Assembly (NCBI GenBank): GCA_902590465.1
Contig: CACIWX010000001.1
Coordinates: 1-64,000 of the forward strand
From: an uncultured Pelagibacteraceae bacterium
Lineage (GTDB): Bacteria; Pseudomonadota; Alphaproteobacteria; Pelagibacterales; Pelagibacteraceae
Direction of reading: 5' to 3'
Length of the DNA: 64,000 nt
The translations under genes and the position numbers were made by a program. This document shows, piece by piece, positions 29,872 to 42,504 of this stretch. The notes beneath the pieces are model-generated. The model searched no databases. It saw only the letters and a program-made list of their open reading frames with translations, and was not told where the DNA came from. How positions within the stretch are numbered: position 1 is the first letter of the stretch; every line of letters starts with the position of its first letter.

Positions 29872-30126
29872 TTGTTTACCAACTATGACGATAAACGAAT
29901 TTCGTAATAAACATTACGGACGTGGGGGCAGTACCCACCACCTCCACCATAATTTGCGGGGGTGAATTAGGATCGACGGATGTCTAAAGGCTATTCTTTC
30001 GTACGAGATGGTTCCGACGTAACGGGCCAATTTACAAATGCTAACGAAAGTTACGCACTTGCAGCTTAATTAACTTTGTTAATTAAGTAACGGGGTCTGG
30101 GGCACCTGGCAACAGAACGCCCCTGC
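29872..30126 (+). ncRNA. ssrA: Transfer-messenger RNA, circularly permuted two-piece form
   Basis: tmRNA rescues stalled ribosomes. The acceptor piece comes first and ends in CCACCA (29944-29949), with a T-arm-like stem GTGGG/CCCAC before it. A spacer of about eight bases follows, then the coding piece starting with GGGGGTG (29958-29964), which pairs with CACCTCC at 29940-29946 to rebuild the acceptor stem. The tag frame reads ANESYALAA and stops at 30067-30069, ending in the protease-recognised hydrophobic-AA pattern. A hairpin TTAATTAA/TTAATTAA follows and then a GNRA-capped hairpin. The outer ends are approximate. Confidence 0.92.
30092..30124 (+). repeat. ssrA-linked hairpin repeat, copy A
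   Basis: The 18-base core GCACCTGGCAACAGAACG (30102-30119) is flanked by GGGG and CCCC, forming an outer stem with an inner CTG-GCAA-CAG hairpin capped by a GNRA tetraloop. This copy lies near the 3' end of the tmRNA coding piece. Three more copies occur 1.2-1.4 kb downstream. Confidence 0.9.
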
Positions 30127-30169
30127 GTATTGGCGTTAACACTTATTAATTCACAATTTTTTTTAATTA

Positions 30170-30197
30170 GATCACAATAGGATCACACTGAACAAAG
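30170..30197 (+). repeat. GATCACAATA-type direct repeat, copy 1
   Basis: The sequence GATCACAATAgGATCACAC followed by CAAAGA a few bases on matches 31248-31275 with only about four differences in 28 bases. On the minus strand it reads as TGTGATC repeated with an 11-base period. The two copies bracket the islet of small genes. Confidence 0.75.
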
Positions 30198-30219
30198 ACA
30201 AATCTTGTTCGCGGGGGAA

Positions 30220-30414
30220 TTAATGTGGTCCACCTAGTCTAGTAGAGAGAACAATAAGAAAAATAATAACTCCAATGATTATTGCTATTTCAACACCAAA
30301 AATAAAATAACTGATTAGTGCACCTACGATTGCAATTAAAAAGAAAGGATTTAGCATTAATCCTAAAATTAAAATGATGAAACCTATTAGCCAAAATAAT
30401 AAGATTGGATCCAT
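30220..30414 (-). CDS. 64-residue two-helix membrane protein, unknown
   Basis: Almost the entire protein is hydrophobic: two or three helices between residues 4 and 58 with few charges, ending in 'STRLGGPH'. I do not recognise a family. It is the last gene of a small minus-strand set behind ssrA and is three bases after the gene at 30418-30747, which suggests co-expression. High hydrophobicity in AT-rich DNA can arise by chance, so support is mainly position and open frame. Confidence 0.5.
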   Translation of the reverse strand: MDPILLFWLIGFIILILGLMLNPFFLIAIVGALISYFIFGVEIAIIIGVIIFLIVLSTRLGGPH

Positions 30415-30417
30415 AAA

Positions 30418-30747
30418 TTATTTTTTTTTATAATTTAGTTCAGCTCCTTCAAGATAAAAGCATCTCCAACCAAAATTCAACGCTTTTATTCTATCATTTT
30501 TTGATAGGTATATTTGAGGATATTCACCTTTATAAAAAAGTTTTTGTCCTGAGTCCGTATAAGTGATATCTCCGTTTTTTAAAACTTTATCAATTTTCCA
30601 TCCGTCATAAACATATCGATATAAATCTTTTTCATCTGAACATTTAACCCATTCACGATCTTCAGGTGCAAAAATTAAAGCTAAAACGATTGCAATAAAA
30701 AATGAAAGAAAAATTGAGAGGAAAAAGTATTTAAAGATTTTAATCAC
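30418..30747 (-). CDS. 109-residue membrane-anchored protein, unknown
   Basis: An N-terminal helix (residues 6-27) is followed by an acidic and aromatic soluble part with two cysteines (about Cys36 and Cys95), which could form a disulfide if the domain is periplasmic. A beta-rich motif 'DGWKIDKVLKNGDITYTDSGQ' fills the middle. No family is recognised. It is followed at three bases by the small membrane protein gene, so the two probably form an operon. Confidence 0.55.
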   Translation of the reverse strand: MIKIFKYFFLSIFLSFFIAIVLALIFAPEDREWVKCSDEKDLYRYVYDGWKIDKVLKNGDITYTDSGQKLFYKGEYPQIYLSKNDRIKALNFGWRCFYLEGAELNYKKK

Positions 30748-30822
30748 TAATCTTTTTTTATTGTTTAACTTAGGCGCAAATTAGGTTCAATTAAGACAGA
30801 ACCACGATCGCTAAAAGTTTTT

Positions 30823-31017
30823 TCATTTAAATGAGTCGATTATATAAAAAAGAGCTATGCGTATAATAACAGGCAAAGCAACTGCAAACACTAAACCAAA
30901 AAAAATTTGTGTTGTATCTCCTTTATTAATGCCTCCAATAACAAGTAGTGCACCTAATGCAATCCATATCCAAAAACCTACATTAACTATTGCTTTAAGT
31001 CCTCTTCCGATATTCAT
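30823..31017 (-). CDS. 64-residue two-helix membrane protein, unknown
   Basis: Two hydrophobic segments (about residues 11-27 and 36-58) flank a short polar loop 'NKGDTTQ'. The ATG at 31017 is preferred; a GTG two codons upstream (31023) is possible and lies inside a GTGTGATC stretch that resembles the islet's flanking repeat. No family recognised. Confidence 0.5.
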   Translation of the reverse strand: MNIGRGLKAIVNVGFWIWIALGALLVIGGINKGDTTQIFFGLVFAVALPVIIRIALFYIIDSFK

Positions 31018-31067
31018 GATCACACCCGCTCAATATCAAACCCGAAACTATAATTGATAAAATTTTT

Positions 31068-31220
31068 TCAATTATAAATTTTCTCTTTTTCTTTTTGATC
31101 TAAATTAATGAAGAACCAATCAGAGATAAGATATTCTTCTAGATATTTAGTTCTAAAAAAAAATTCTTTTTCATCAAAACTATTAAAATAAGCTTCTAAT
31201 TCTTTTTCTAATTTCTTCAT
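31068..31220 (-). CDS. 50-residue acidic protein, unknown
   Basis: From the ATG at 31220 the frame encodes a 50-residue, charge-rich, probably helical polypeptide with many aromatic residues ('AYFNSFDEKEFFFRTKYLEE'). The longer frame from a GTG at 31253 would begin inside the GATCACAATA repeat and is less likely. No family or clear ribosome binding site; the call rests on the open frame alone. Confidence 0.35.
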   Translation of the reverse strand: MKKLEKELEAYFNSFDEKEFFFRTKYLEEYLISDWFFINLDQKEKEKIYN

Positions 31221-31247
31221 AATAACACTATATCCGGACTCACTGGC

Positions 31248-31275
31248 GATCACAATACGATCACACCCAGCAAAG
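31248..31275 (+). repeat. GATCACAATA-type direct repeat, copy 2
   Basis: Direct repeat of 30170-30197 with about four differences in 28 bases. It is on the far side of the four small minus-strand genes, 50 bases before hairpin repeat copy B. Confidence 0.75.
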
Positions 31276-31324
31276 AAATAGCCGTTTTTTATGTTCTAGA
31301 ATTGTTGTATAACGTTAAAAGGTT

Positions 31325-31354
31325 AAGGGCACCTGGCAACAGAACGCCCCTTTT
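31325..31354 (+). repeat. ssrA-linked hairpin repeat, copy B
   Basis: The 18-base core at 31329-31346 is identical to the copy in ssrA. The flanks AAGGG and CCCCTT extend the stem, and four T follow, so it could act as a weak terminator. Copy C begins 30 bases later. Confidence 0.9.
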
Positions 31355-31355
31355 A

Positions 31356-31380
31356 AAAGCACCTGGCAACAGAACGAGCC
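31356..31380 (+). repeat. ssrA-linked hairpin repeat, copy C
   Basis: The core at 31359-31376 is identical to copies A and B, but the outer stem has decayed (GAGCC instead of GCCCC). It is in direct tandem with copy B at a 30-base period. Confidence 0.9.
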
Positions 31381-31414
31381 ATGATGTATATTACTATTAA
31401 CGAAAGGAATCAAA

Positions 31415-31465
31415 ATGGCGGAAGTTTTTATAGTTATAGTTATAATTGGCTATTTCTTTGGTTAA
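31415..31465 (+). CDS. Possible 16-residue hydrophobic peptide
   Basis: The frame MAEVFIVIVIIGYFFG has an AAGGAA ribosome binding site (31404-31409) five bases before its ATG and lies exactly between hairpin copies C and D. It would be a single short membrane helix. An overlapping 49-codon frame from 31381 runs through copy D and has no binding site. Support is weak because the frame is so short. Confidence 0.3.
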   Translation: MAEVFIVIVIIGYFFG

Positions 31466-31477
31466 ATTTTATTTTGA

Positions 31478-31508
31478 GGTCTGGGGCACCTAGCAACAGA
31501 ACGCCCCT
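31478..31508 (+). repeat. ssrA-linked hairpin repeat, copy D
   Basis: This copy shares the longer stretch GGTCTGGGGCACCT with ssrA upstream of the core and differs by one base in the core (CCTAGC for CCTGGC), which weakens the inner stem. Its 3' end overlaps the stop codon of the minus-strand 27-codon gene. Confidence 0.9.
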
Positions 31509-31590
31509 AAAAAATATATTTGTCTCCTAAATAAATTAATATTCCAACAGCAACACCAAGCAATATCCAATAATAATTATCTTTTATCAT
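31507..31590 (-). CDS. 27-residue single-helix membrane protein
   Basis: The ATG (31588-31590) overlaps the TGA stop of the upstream MazG-like gene in an ATGA arrangement, the classic sign of translational coupling. The peptide begins MIKDNYYW, has one hydrophobic helix of about 15 residues (ILLGVAVGILIYLG) and ends DKYIF. The stop overlaps hairpin repeat D. No family is recognised, but the overlap and balanced topology make it more credible than a random short frame. Confidence 0.5.
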   Translation of the reverse strand: MIKDNYYWILLGVAVGILIYLGDKYIF

Positions 31591-31958
31591 ACTACAAACT
31601 TTCCAAGATCTGGCCTAAAATAGTTGGGTCCCTTCATTACTTTACCTTTATCGTTATAGATTGGTTTGCCGTCTATGCCGAGTTTACTCATATTTGAATT
31701 TTGTACCTCTTCAAAGCATTTATCTAAATTAATTCCAAACGCGTGGCCTGCTCCATAAGTTACATATAAAATATCTGTTAAAGCATCGGCAACTTCTTTT
31801 ATGTCTCTACTATCCAAAGCTTCTTTTAACTCTTTTAGCTCTTCCTGAATCAGTTCATACCTGAGAGAGGTAATTTTTTCATCTGGAAAACATGGTTTTC
31901 CTTTAATTTCCTGACCAAATGTTTGCATAAATTTTTTAACTCTTTCAAAATTAGTCAT
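31587..31958 (-). CDS. MazG-like/PRA-PH-fold nucleotide pyrophosphohydrolase
   Basis: A 123-residue all-alpha NTP-PPase-type protein. The metal-binding acidic pattern appears as '[17 protein letters not shown]' followed by '[17 protein letters not shown]', matching the ExxE...ExxD arrangement of MazG and phosphoribosyl-ATP pyrophosphohydrolases. The C-terminal '[13 protein letters not shown]' is typical of a MazG-like subgroup also found in phages. It probably hydrolyses a non-canonical NTP. It is divergent from fumC, with about 60 bases between, and couples to the 27-residue ORF at its 3' end. Confidence 0.82.
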   Translation of the reverse strand: MTNFERVKKFMQTFGQEIKGKPCFPDEKITSLRYELIQEELKELKEALDSRDIKEVADALTDILYVTYGAGHAFGINLDKCFEEVQNSNMSKLGIDGKPIYNDKGKVMKGPNYFRPDLGKFVV

Positions 31959-32018
31959 TTCTATTCCTTTATATTTTATAATTATTTAATAAGAGTGTAT
32001 TATAGCAAAGAATCAAAT

Positions 32019-33407
32019 ATGAAATATAGAATAGAGTCTGATAGTATTGGAAATATCAAAGTTCCTGGTGATAAGTATTGGGGCGCTTCAACAGAAAGAT
32101 CAAATAAATATTTTAATATAGGCGACTTTTTAGTCAGGCCATTGGTAATTCATTCCATAGCAATTATAAAAAAAGCTGCAGCAATAGTTAATGCAAAAAA
32201 TAAAGACCTAGATACTAAAATAAGTAAGTACATAATTAAAGCATCAGATGAAGTAATTAAAGGCAAGCATGACTCTCATTTTCCCTTAAAAGTTTGGCAG
32301 ACTGGCTCTGGCACACAGACTAATATGAACGTTAATGAGGTTATAGCCAACAGAGCAATTGAAATGATGGGTGGTATCTTAGGATCAAAGAAACCAGTCC
32401 ATCCAAATGATCATGTAAATAAATCTCAGTCTACTAATGATGTTTTTCCAACTGCTATGCACATTGCTATAGCGCTTAAAACTAAGGAAAAACTTTTACC
32501 ATCGCTAAAAATGCTAGAGAAAGAATTGCTAAAAAAATCTCAAGAATTTAAAAATATTGTTAAGGTTGGCAGAACACATTTGCAGGATGCAACTCCTTTA
32601 ACTCTGGGTCAAGAATTTTCAGGTTACCATGCGCAATTAAAAAAATGCATAATTAGAATAGAAAATGCCTTGAAAGAGATTCACCATTTAGCTCAAGGAG
32701 GAACTGCTGTTGGTACTGGACTAAATACTAGAAAGAATTTTGATAAAAAAGTTATTAAAGAGATTAGTAAAATTACAAAGATTCCATTTAAGCCAGCTAC
32801 AAATAAATTTGCAGCTTTAGCAGCTCATGATGAAATTGTAAATTTTTCAGGAACACTAAATACCACTGCTGTTTGCTTAATGAAAATTGCAAATGATATA
32901 AGATTCCTTGGCTCAGGTCCAAGAGCAGGTTATGGCGAACTTATTCTTCCATCAAATGAGCCAGGTTCATCTATAATGCCAGGTAAGGTTAATCCGACAC
33001 AATCTGAGGCAGTTACTATGGTCTGTGTAAAAGTAATTGGAAATCATAATGGTATTACTATGGCAGGATCTCACGGACATTTTGAGTTAAACGTTTTTAA
33101 ACCGCTAATCATTCATAATATTTTACAATCAATTGAAATTATGAGCGACTCATCAAAAACTTTTGCAATGTATTGTGTGAAAGGTATCAAAGCAGATAAA
33201 AAAAGAATAAAAAATTTGTTGGATAATTCTTTAATGTTAGTTACTGCACTAGCTCCAAAGATTGGTTATGACAAAGCAGCTCGTATTGCGAAAAAAGCGC
33301 ATAAAAATGGAACAACTTTAAAAAAAGAAGTTATTAAAGCGGGATTAATTAATGAAAAAGAATATGATAAGATTATGAATCCGCTCAAAATGACAAAGCC
33401 CAAGTAA
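32019..33407 (+). CDS. fumC: Fumarate hydratase, class II
   Basis: A 462-residue TCA-cycle enzyme that hydrates fumarate to malate; the class II type has no iron-sulfur cluster. The signature '[15 protein letters not shown]' contains the catalytic loop, and '[18 protein letters not shown]' and '[20 protein letters not shown]' are the other active-site blocks. The start is set at the ATG 32019, because the frame open from 31923 would add 32 unrelated residues and run into the start of the divergent pyrophosphohydrolase gene. Some related enzymes are aspartases; the SAR11 context and motifs favour fumarase. Confidence 0.94.
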   Translation: MKYRIESDSIGNIKVPGDKYWGASTERSNKYFNIGDFLVRPLVIHSIAIIKKAAAIVNAKNKDLDTKISKYIIKASDEVIKGKHDSHFPLKVWQTGSGTQTNMNVNEVIANRAIEMMGGILGSKKPVHPNDHVNKSQSTNDVFPTAMHIAIALKTKEKLLPSLKMLEKELLKKSQEFKNIVKVGRTHLQDATPLTLGQEFSGYHAQLKKCIIRIENALKEIHHLAQGGTAVGTGLNTRKNFDKKVIKEISKITKIPFKPATNKFAALAAHDEIVNFSGTLNTTAVCLMKIANDIRFLGSGPRAGYGELILPSNEPGSSIMPGKVNPTQSEAVTMVCVKVIGNHNGITMAGSHGHFELNVFKPLIIHNILQSIEIMSDSSKTFAMYCVKGIKADKKRIKNLLDNSLMLVTALAPKIGYDKAARIAKKAHKNGTTLKKEVIKAGLINEKEYDKIMNPLKMTKPK

Positions 33408-33408
33408 T

Positions 33409-34812
33409 CTAAGAAACTTCTAAAATAAATTCTCTTATTTTTTTTGGATTAAAAATATCAAAAAAAGTTTCATCATATAAGACATCCTCGAAAGTTCTTT
33501 TAAAATAATTAAGATCATCTTTTAACGCTACATAATTTTTATTCATTTTAATTTCTTTAAAATTAACTTTTTTATTTAATATACTCAGAGTACCCTTAAT
33601 ATTAATTTCTAGGGTTTTATTTTTAATCTTGGGTTTAACATTAAATATTTTAAAAAAATTTTTTTTGTTTTCCGATTTTAAATTACAATTAAAAGTAATT
33701 ACTGGATAATCCTCTAAGAGATTGGTATCACCTTTACATTGAAATAAGTGGCCTGAAATAAAAACTAATTTCATAATAGTCATTCTTCCATAGGCTAAAT
33801 CTATTTTTAGGTTAAGTTCATCTATTAAGTCACTACTCAATTTATTTGATTTAAATTTAATTTCGTTTTTAAAATTAATTTTTTTAATCATATCTTTTTG
33901 TTCAAAAAGTTTTTCAAAATTAATTCTTTTTAATATTTTAGGATCAATCTCCTCAATATTGAAACTTGATTTTACATCCAGAAACGGTTTTAAGGAAATT
34001 GCATTCTCATTTTTAAAAGATATTTTTTTACTCCTAAAAAATAAATTATTAATGTTCATTGATTTATTATCGTAATCAAAATTAAATATTAAATTTGTAT
34101 TAAGTATTTTAGATTTTAATACTCCACTTATTAAGTTTGAATTTTGATTTTCATTAAAATTTATGTCTGCACTTATTCCAGATTTAACTAGTTTAAATTT
34201 AAAACCTTTAAGGTTATCTTTTGTTTCTATTTTAAATTTTTTTTTAAATATTTTCCCTTGAATCAAATTAAGCTTATAGCCATAGTTTGCAAAGACGATA
34301 TTTTCTAGTTTTACAATCGATTTATTTTTTTCCATTATTTCAAGATCTAAATTATCCACGTGTAATTTGTTTCTTTTTTTCAATATTTCTCTTATGAAAA
34401 AATTTAAATTTGAAGCCTCTAATTCAACTTTACTTTCTTTTAAAACTACTTTTTTAATTTGAAATTGATCGAAGTTATAAATGCTCAGAAAATTTGGGAG
34501 TATTTTTAAGTCTTTTAAGTTAATTTTAATGTCAGATCTATTCATATAAATTGAAACATTCTTTAATTCTAGCCTTGGTGTTGGAAAAGATTTAAAGTTA
34601 ATTTCTTCATAATTTTCAATTTTTAAATTATAGCTTTTTAAAAACTGATCTTTGATGATAGTCATCTTTTTTTCATGATTAAAAAAATTTGGAATAATTA
34701 GAAATAGTGTGAAAGAAACGAAGAATACTGCAAATAAATATCGTAGAAAAAAAATAAATCTGAAAAATCTATAATATTTATTGTGAATTATTTTAAAAGA
34801 TTTATTTAACAT
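33409..34812 (-). CDS. AsmA-like membrane-anchored protein
   Basis: A 467-residue protein with an N-terminal membrane helix (about residues 22-43) and a long periplasmic part dominated by beta strands. 'ISFKSFPTPRLELKNVSIY'-like spacing after the helix (here 'INFKSFPTPRLELKNVSI') is typical of the AsmA/TamB-type start. Such proteins are implicated in lipid transport or outer membrane assembly. It converges on fumC with one base between, and is divergent from uvrD with 44 bases. Family assignment rests on the N-terminal 120 residues only. Confidence 0.65.
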   Translation of the reverse strand: MLNKSFKIIHNKYYRFFRFIFFLRYLFAVFFVSFTLFLIIPNFFNHEKKMTIIKDQFLKSYNLKIENYEEINFKSFPTPRLELKNVSIYMNRSDIKINLKDLKILPNFLSIYNFDQFQIKKVVLKESKVELEASNLNFFIREILKKRNKLHVDNLDLEIMEKNKSIVKLENIVFANYGYKLNLIQGKIFKKKFKIETKDNLKGFKFKLVKSGISADINFNENQNSNLISGVLKSKILNTNLIFNFDYDNKSMNINNLFFRSKKISFKNENAISLKPFLDVKSSFNIEEIDPKILKRINFEKLFEQKDMIKKINFKNEIKFKSNKLSSDLIDELNLKIDLAYGRMTIMKLVFISGHLFQCKGDTNLLEDYPVITFNCNLKSENKKNFFKIFNVKPKIKNKTLEINIKGTLSILNKKVNFKEIKMNKNYVALKDDLNYFKRTFEDVLYDETFFDIFNPKKIREFILEVS

Positions 34813-34856
34813 TTTTTTTATTTTTACAACTAGTATATAAGTGAAAATTCTCTCTT

Positions 34857-36889
34857 ATGAATAACATAGATAATTTAATTGGAAACCTTAACAAAGAGCA
34901 AAAAGAAGCTGTTTTGAGCACGGAGGGGCCAAACTTAATTGTAGCTGGGGCTGGTTCCGGAAAAACTAGAGTTTTAACTACTAGACTAATTCATATTATT
35001 AGCCAAAAGAAAGCTTGGCCTAATCAAATATTATGTGTGACCTTTACCAATAAAGCGGCAAAAGAAATGCAAAATAGAATTTTGCAATACTTAAAAGGAA
35101 GTTCAAATGCTGTTCCTTGGCTTGGCACGTTTCATTCAATTAGTGTCAAAATTTTAAGAAGACATGCAGAAGCTCTTGCTTATAAAAGTAATTTTACAAT
35201 TTTAGATACAGATGATCAAAAAAAATTAATTAGGAATATTGCCAAAGGTGAAAATTTAGATGCTAAAAAATTTTCCCCTCAATTAATTATGTATCATATT
35301 GATCAATGGAAAAACAAAGGTCTACTTCCCAAAGATATAAAATTAAAAAAAACAAGTTCTTTAATTAAATCAGTGTTAAAAGTTTATGATATATATCAAA
35401 ATAAAACAAAAGATTTAAACGCTTTTGATTTTGGTGATTTGATTTTATTTTGTGTAAAGCTCTTTGAAGAGCATAAAGAAATAAGAGAAATATATCAGAA
35501 AAATTTTAAATATATTTTAGTTGATGAGTTTCAAGATACTAATTTTATTCAAAACAAATGGTTAAATTTATTAGTTGATGAAAAAGAAAATATTTGTTGC
35601 GTTGGTGATGATGATCAATCAATTTATAGTTGGAGAGGTGCTGAAATTAAAAACTTCCTTACATTTGATCAAATATATAAAAATTGTAAAGTTTTTAAAC
35701 TAGAACAAAACTATAGGTCCACAAAAAATATTTTAGAAACTGCCTCTAATTTAATCTCTAATAACTCAAACAGAGTCGGTAAAAAATTATGGTCTTCGGC
35801 TAATCAAGGTGAATTGGTAAAATTAAATTGTTATAGAACAGGAAAAGATGAGGCACAAGGTGTTAGTGATATTATTGAACAAAAAATTAAAAAAAAATAT
35901 TCTTTAAATAATGTTTCAATACTTGTCAGAGCAATTTACCAAACTAGAGAATTTGAAGAAAGATTTCTTCAAGTAGGTATTGGTTATAGAGTCTTAGGAG
36001 GTATTAAGTTTTATGAAAGAGCTGAAATCAAAGATGCAGTATCATATTTAAGAATCATTAATCAAAAATACGATGACTTAGCACTAGAAAGAGTTATAGG
36101 CGTTCCCAAAAGAGGCGTAGGTGAAAGTACTCTTAATCAAATTTATGCATTCGGCAAAAATTACAAATTATGTTTAGAAGACTCTATTATTAAAATCATT
36201 GAAAAGGGAGGGTTTAAACCCAAAATAAAGACCTCACTTCAACAACTAATTGATATGATTCATAAATGGCGTAAAGACAAATTAAATATGAAACATTTTG
36301 ATTTATTGAAATTAATATTAGATGAGTCAGGATACTCATCAATGTTAAAAAATAAACAGGATCTTGAAAATGAAAATCGGTTAGAGAATTTAAAAGAATT
36401 ACTAAGAGCGATGCAAGATTATGATGATTTACAAAATTTTTTAGAGCATGTCGCTCTTGCAACTTCAATTGATCAGGAGTGGGAAGGTGAAAAAGTAAAT
36501 TTAATGACTATGCATGCTGCAAAAGGATTAGAATTTGACGTTGTTTTTCTCCCAGGTTGGGAGGAGGGTTTATTTCCTCATCAAAAATCTTTGGAGGAAA
36601 AAGGAGATTTTGCTTTAGAGGAAGAGAGAAGATTGGCATATGTGGGTATAACAAGAGCAAAAAAAGAGGCTTATTTGTCATTTGCAATGAAAAGAGCTTA
36701 TCATGGAGACTGGATGGATGTTCTGCCATCAAGATTCATCAATGAAATTCCCGACGAAAGTGTAGAAAAAAATGAAATTAGTATTAATGACTCAGATGAC
36801 TTTGATTTTAATCAAGACAACTCTATTAACCTCGATGAAGAATATAGAAGCCCAGGTTGGGATAGGTATAAAAAGAATAAAATGCTTAA

Positions 36890-36902
<13 letters not shown>
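34857..36902 (+). CDS. uvrD: DNA helicase UvrD/PcrA type
   Basis: A 681-residue superfamily 1 helicase that unwinds DNA in repair and replication restart. Walker A is 'GAGSGKTRVL' near residues 31-40, the Walker B region is 'ILVDEFQDTNFIQ', then 'GDDDQSIYSWRGAE', 'QNYRSTKNILE' and 'NLMTMHAAKGLEFDVVFLPG' near 545-565. It is slightly shorter than E. coli UvrD (720) at the C-terminus, where an acidic tail ends with 'PGWDRYKKNKMLKWKK'. It overlaps the next gene by 13 bases. Confidence 0.94.
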
Positions 36903-41466
<4,564 letters not shown>

Positions 41467-41513
41467 AATTTTATTAATACCATACCAAATAAAATTAATA
41501 TATTAATTTTAAA

Positions 41514-42437
41514 TTAAGCGTTAACTGCTAATTTTGTTGAGTTAAGTAAGTCTTTTTTTGAAATAATCTCTTCGTTTTCTTTTGAATAAATTTCTACCTG
41601 TTTCGAACTTAACAATTTTCTTAGAAATACGTTTGTTAGTTTATGTCCACCCTGATAACATTTCACATTTCCTTCAACTCTGCAACCAACAAGAAAGAAA
41701 TCACCAGCTAAATCTAATATTTTGTGATTAACGAATTCTTTTTTATTTCTTAAACCGTTTTCATTTAGAACTTTATCCTCTGAAACTACAACTGCGTTAT
41801 CTAGAGATCCACCTTTTGCTAATCCATTTTTTTTTATTTTTTCAATATCTTCAAATAAACAAAAAGTTCTTGCCTCTATTATTTCATTTAAATTATCAGT
41901 TTGAAAATTAATTAAATTTCTTTGGTTTCCAATAATTTTATTTTTGTAACTTAGTTGAAAATCAACCTCGAGAGACGATTTATTTGGTTCAATAGATATT
42001 TCTTTTTCGCCATCAGTCAACTTTATTTTTTCTAGAATTCTAAGATATTTTCTTTTACTATTTTGCTCAACAAGTTCTAATTTATTTATTTTATCTAAAA
42101 ATTCTTTTGATGACCCATCCATTATCGGAACTTCTTCTGAATTTATTTCTACTAAAGCATTATCAATTCCAGAAATATAAAGTGCTGCTAATAAATGCTC
42201 CACAGTCGAAACTTTTGCTCCATGTCTATTCTTTAATGTCGTGCATAGAACAGCTGAGGAAACATTTTGATAGTTTGCTTCAATCAAATTATTATCTTTT
42301 AAATCAACTCTTTTAAAAATTACCCCTTGGTTTTCCTTACCCGGTAAAATTGTAATTGTCGAAACCTGACCTGAATGAAGACCGGTTCCACTGAATTTTA
42401 ATGGTTCAGATATGGTTTTTTGATAGATTTCTTGCAT
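41514..42437 (-). CDS. lpxC: UDP-3-O-acyl-N-acetylglucosamine deacetylase
   Basis: A 307-residue zinc enzyme for the committed step of lipid A synthesis. Zinc ligands are His in 'STVEHLLAALYISGIDNA' and the His/Asp pair in 'HKILDLAGDFFLVG'. The N-terminal 'TISEPLKFSGTGLHSGQ' is typical. Its presence shows that the organism makes lipopolysaccharide. As in other proteobacteria it closes the division cluster, but here it follows ftsA because ftsZ has moved. Confidence 0.95.
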   Translation of the reverse strand: MQEIYQKTISEPLKFSGTGLHSGQVSTITILPGKENQGVIFKRVDLKDNNLIEANYQNVSSAVLCTTLKNRHGAKVSTVEHLLAALYISGIDNALVEINSEEVPIMDGSSKEFLDKINKLELVEQNSKRKYLRILEKIKLTDGEKEISIEPNKSSLEVDFQLSYKNKIIGNQRNLINFQTDNLNEIIEARTFCLFEDIEKIKKNGLAKGGSLDNAVVVSEDKVLNENGLRNKKEFVNHKILDLAGDFFLVGCRVEGNVKCYQGGHKLTNVFLRKLLSSKQVEIYSKENEEIISKKDLLNSTKLAVNA

Positions 42438-42504
42438 ACCAGAGTCTTATAATGAAAATCTAATTTAATCTTAAAACAACTAATATTACTAAAAATGACA
42501 GATA

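Noticed and set aside
30857-31057. 66-codon plus-strand ORF in the small-gene islet
   Set aside because: It lies antisense to the two-helix membrane gene at 30823-31017 and has no start signal or protein-like composition.
31325-31508. CRISPR-like array in the hairpin repeats
   Set aside because: Only three copies here, spacing is irregular (30 and 127 bases), there are no unique spacers of constant length and no cas genes.
31923-32018. Longer N-terminus for fumarase
   Set aside because: The 32 extra residues are unlike any fumarase start and run across the promoter and start of the divergent gene. The ATG at 32019 gives the normal N-terminus.
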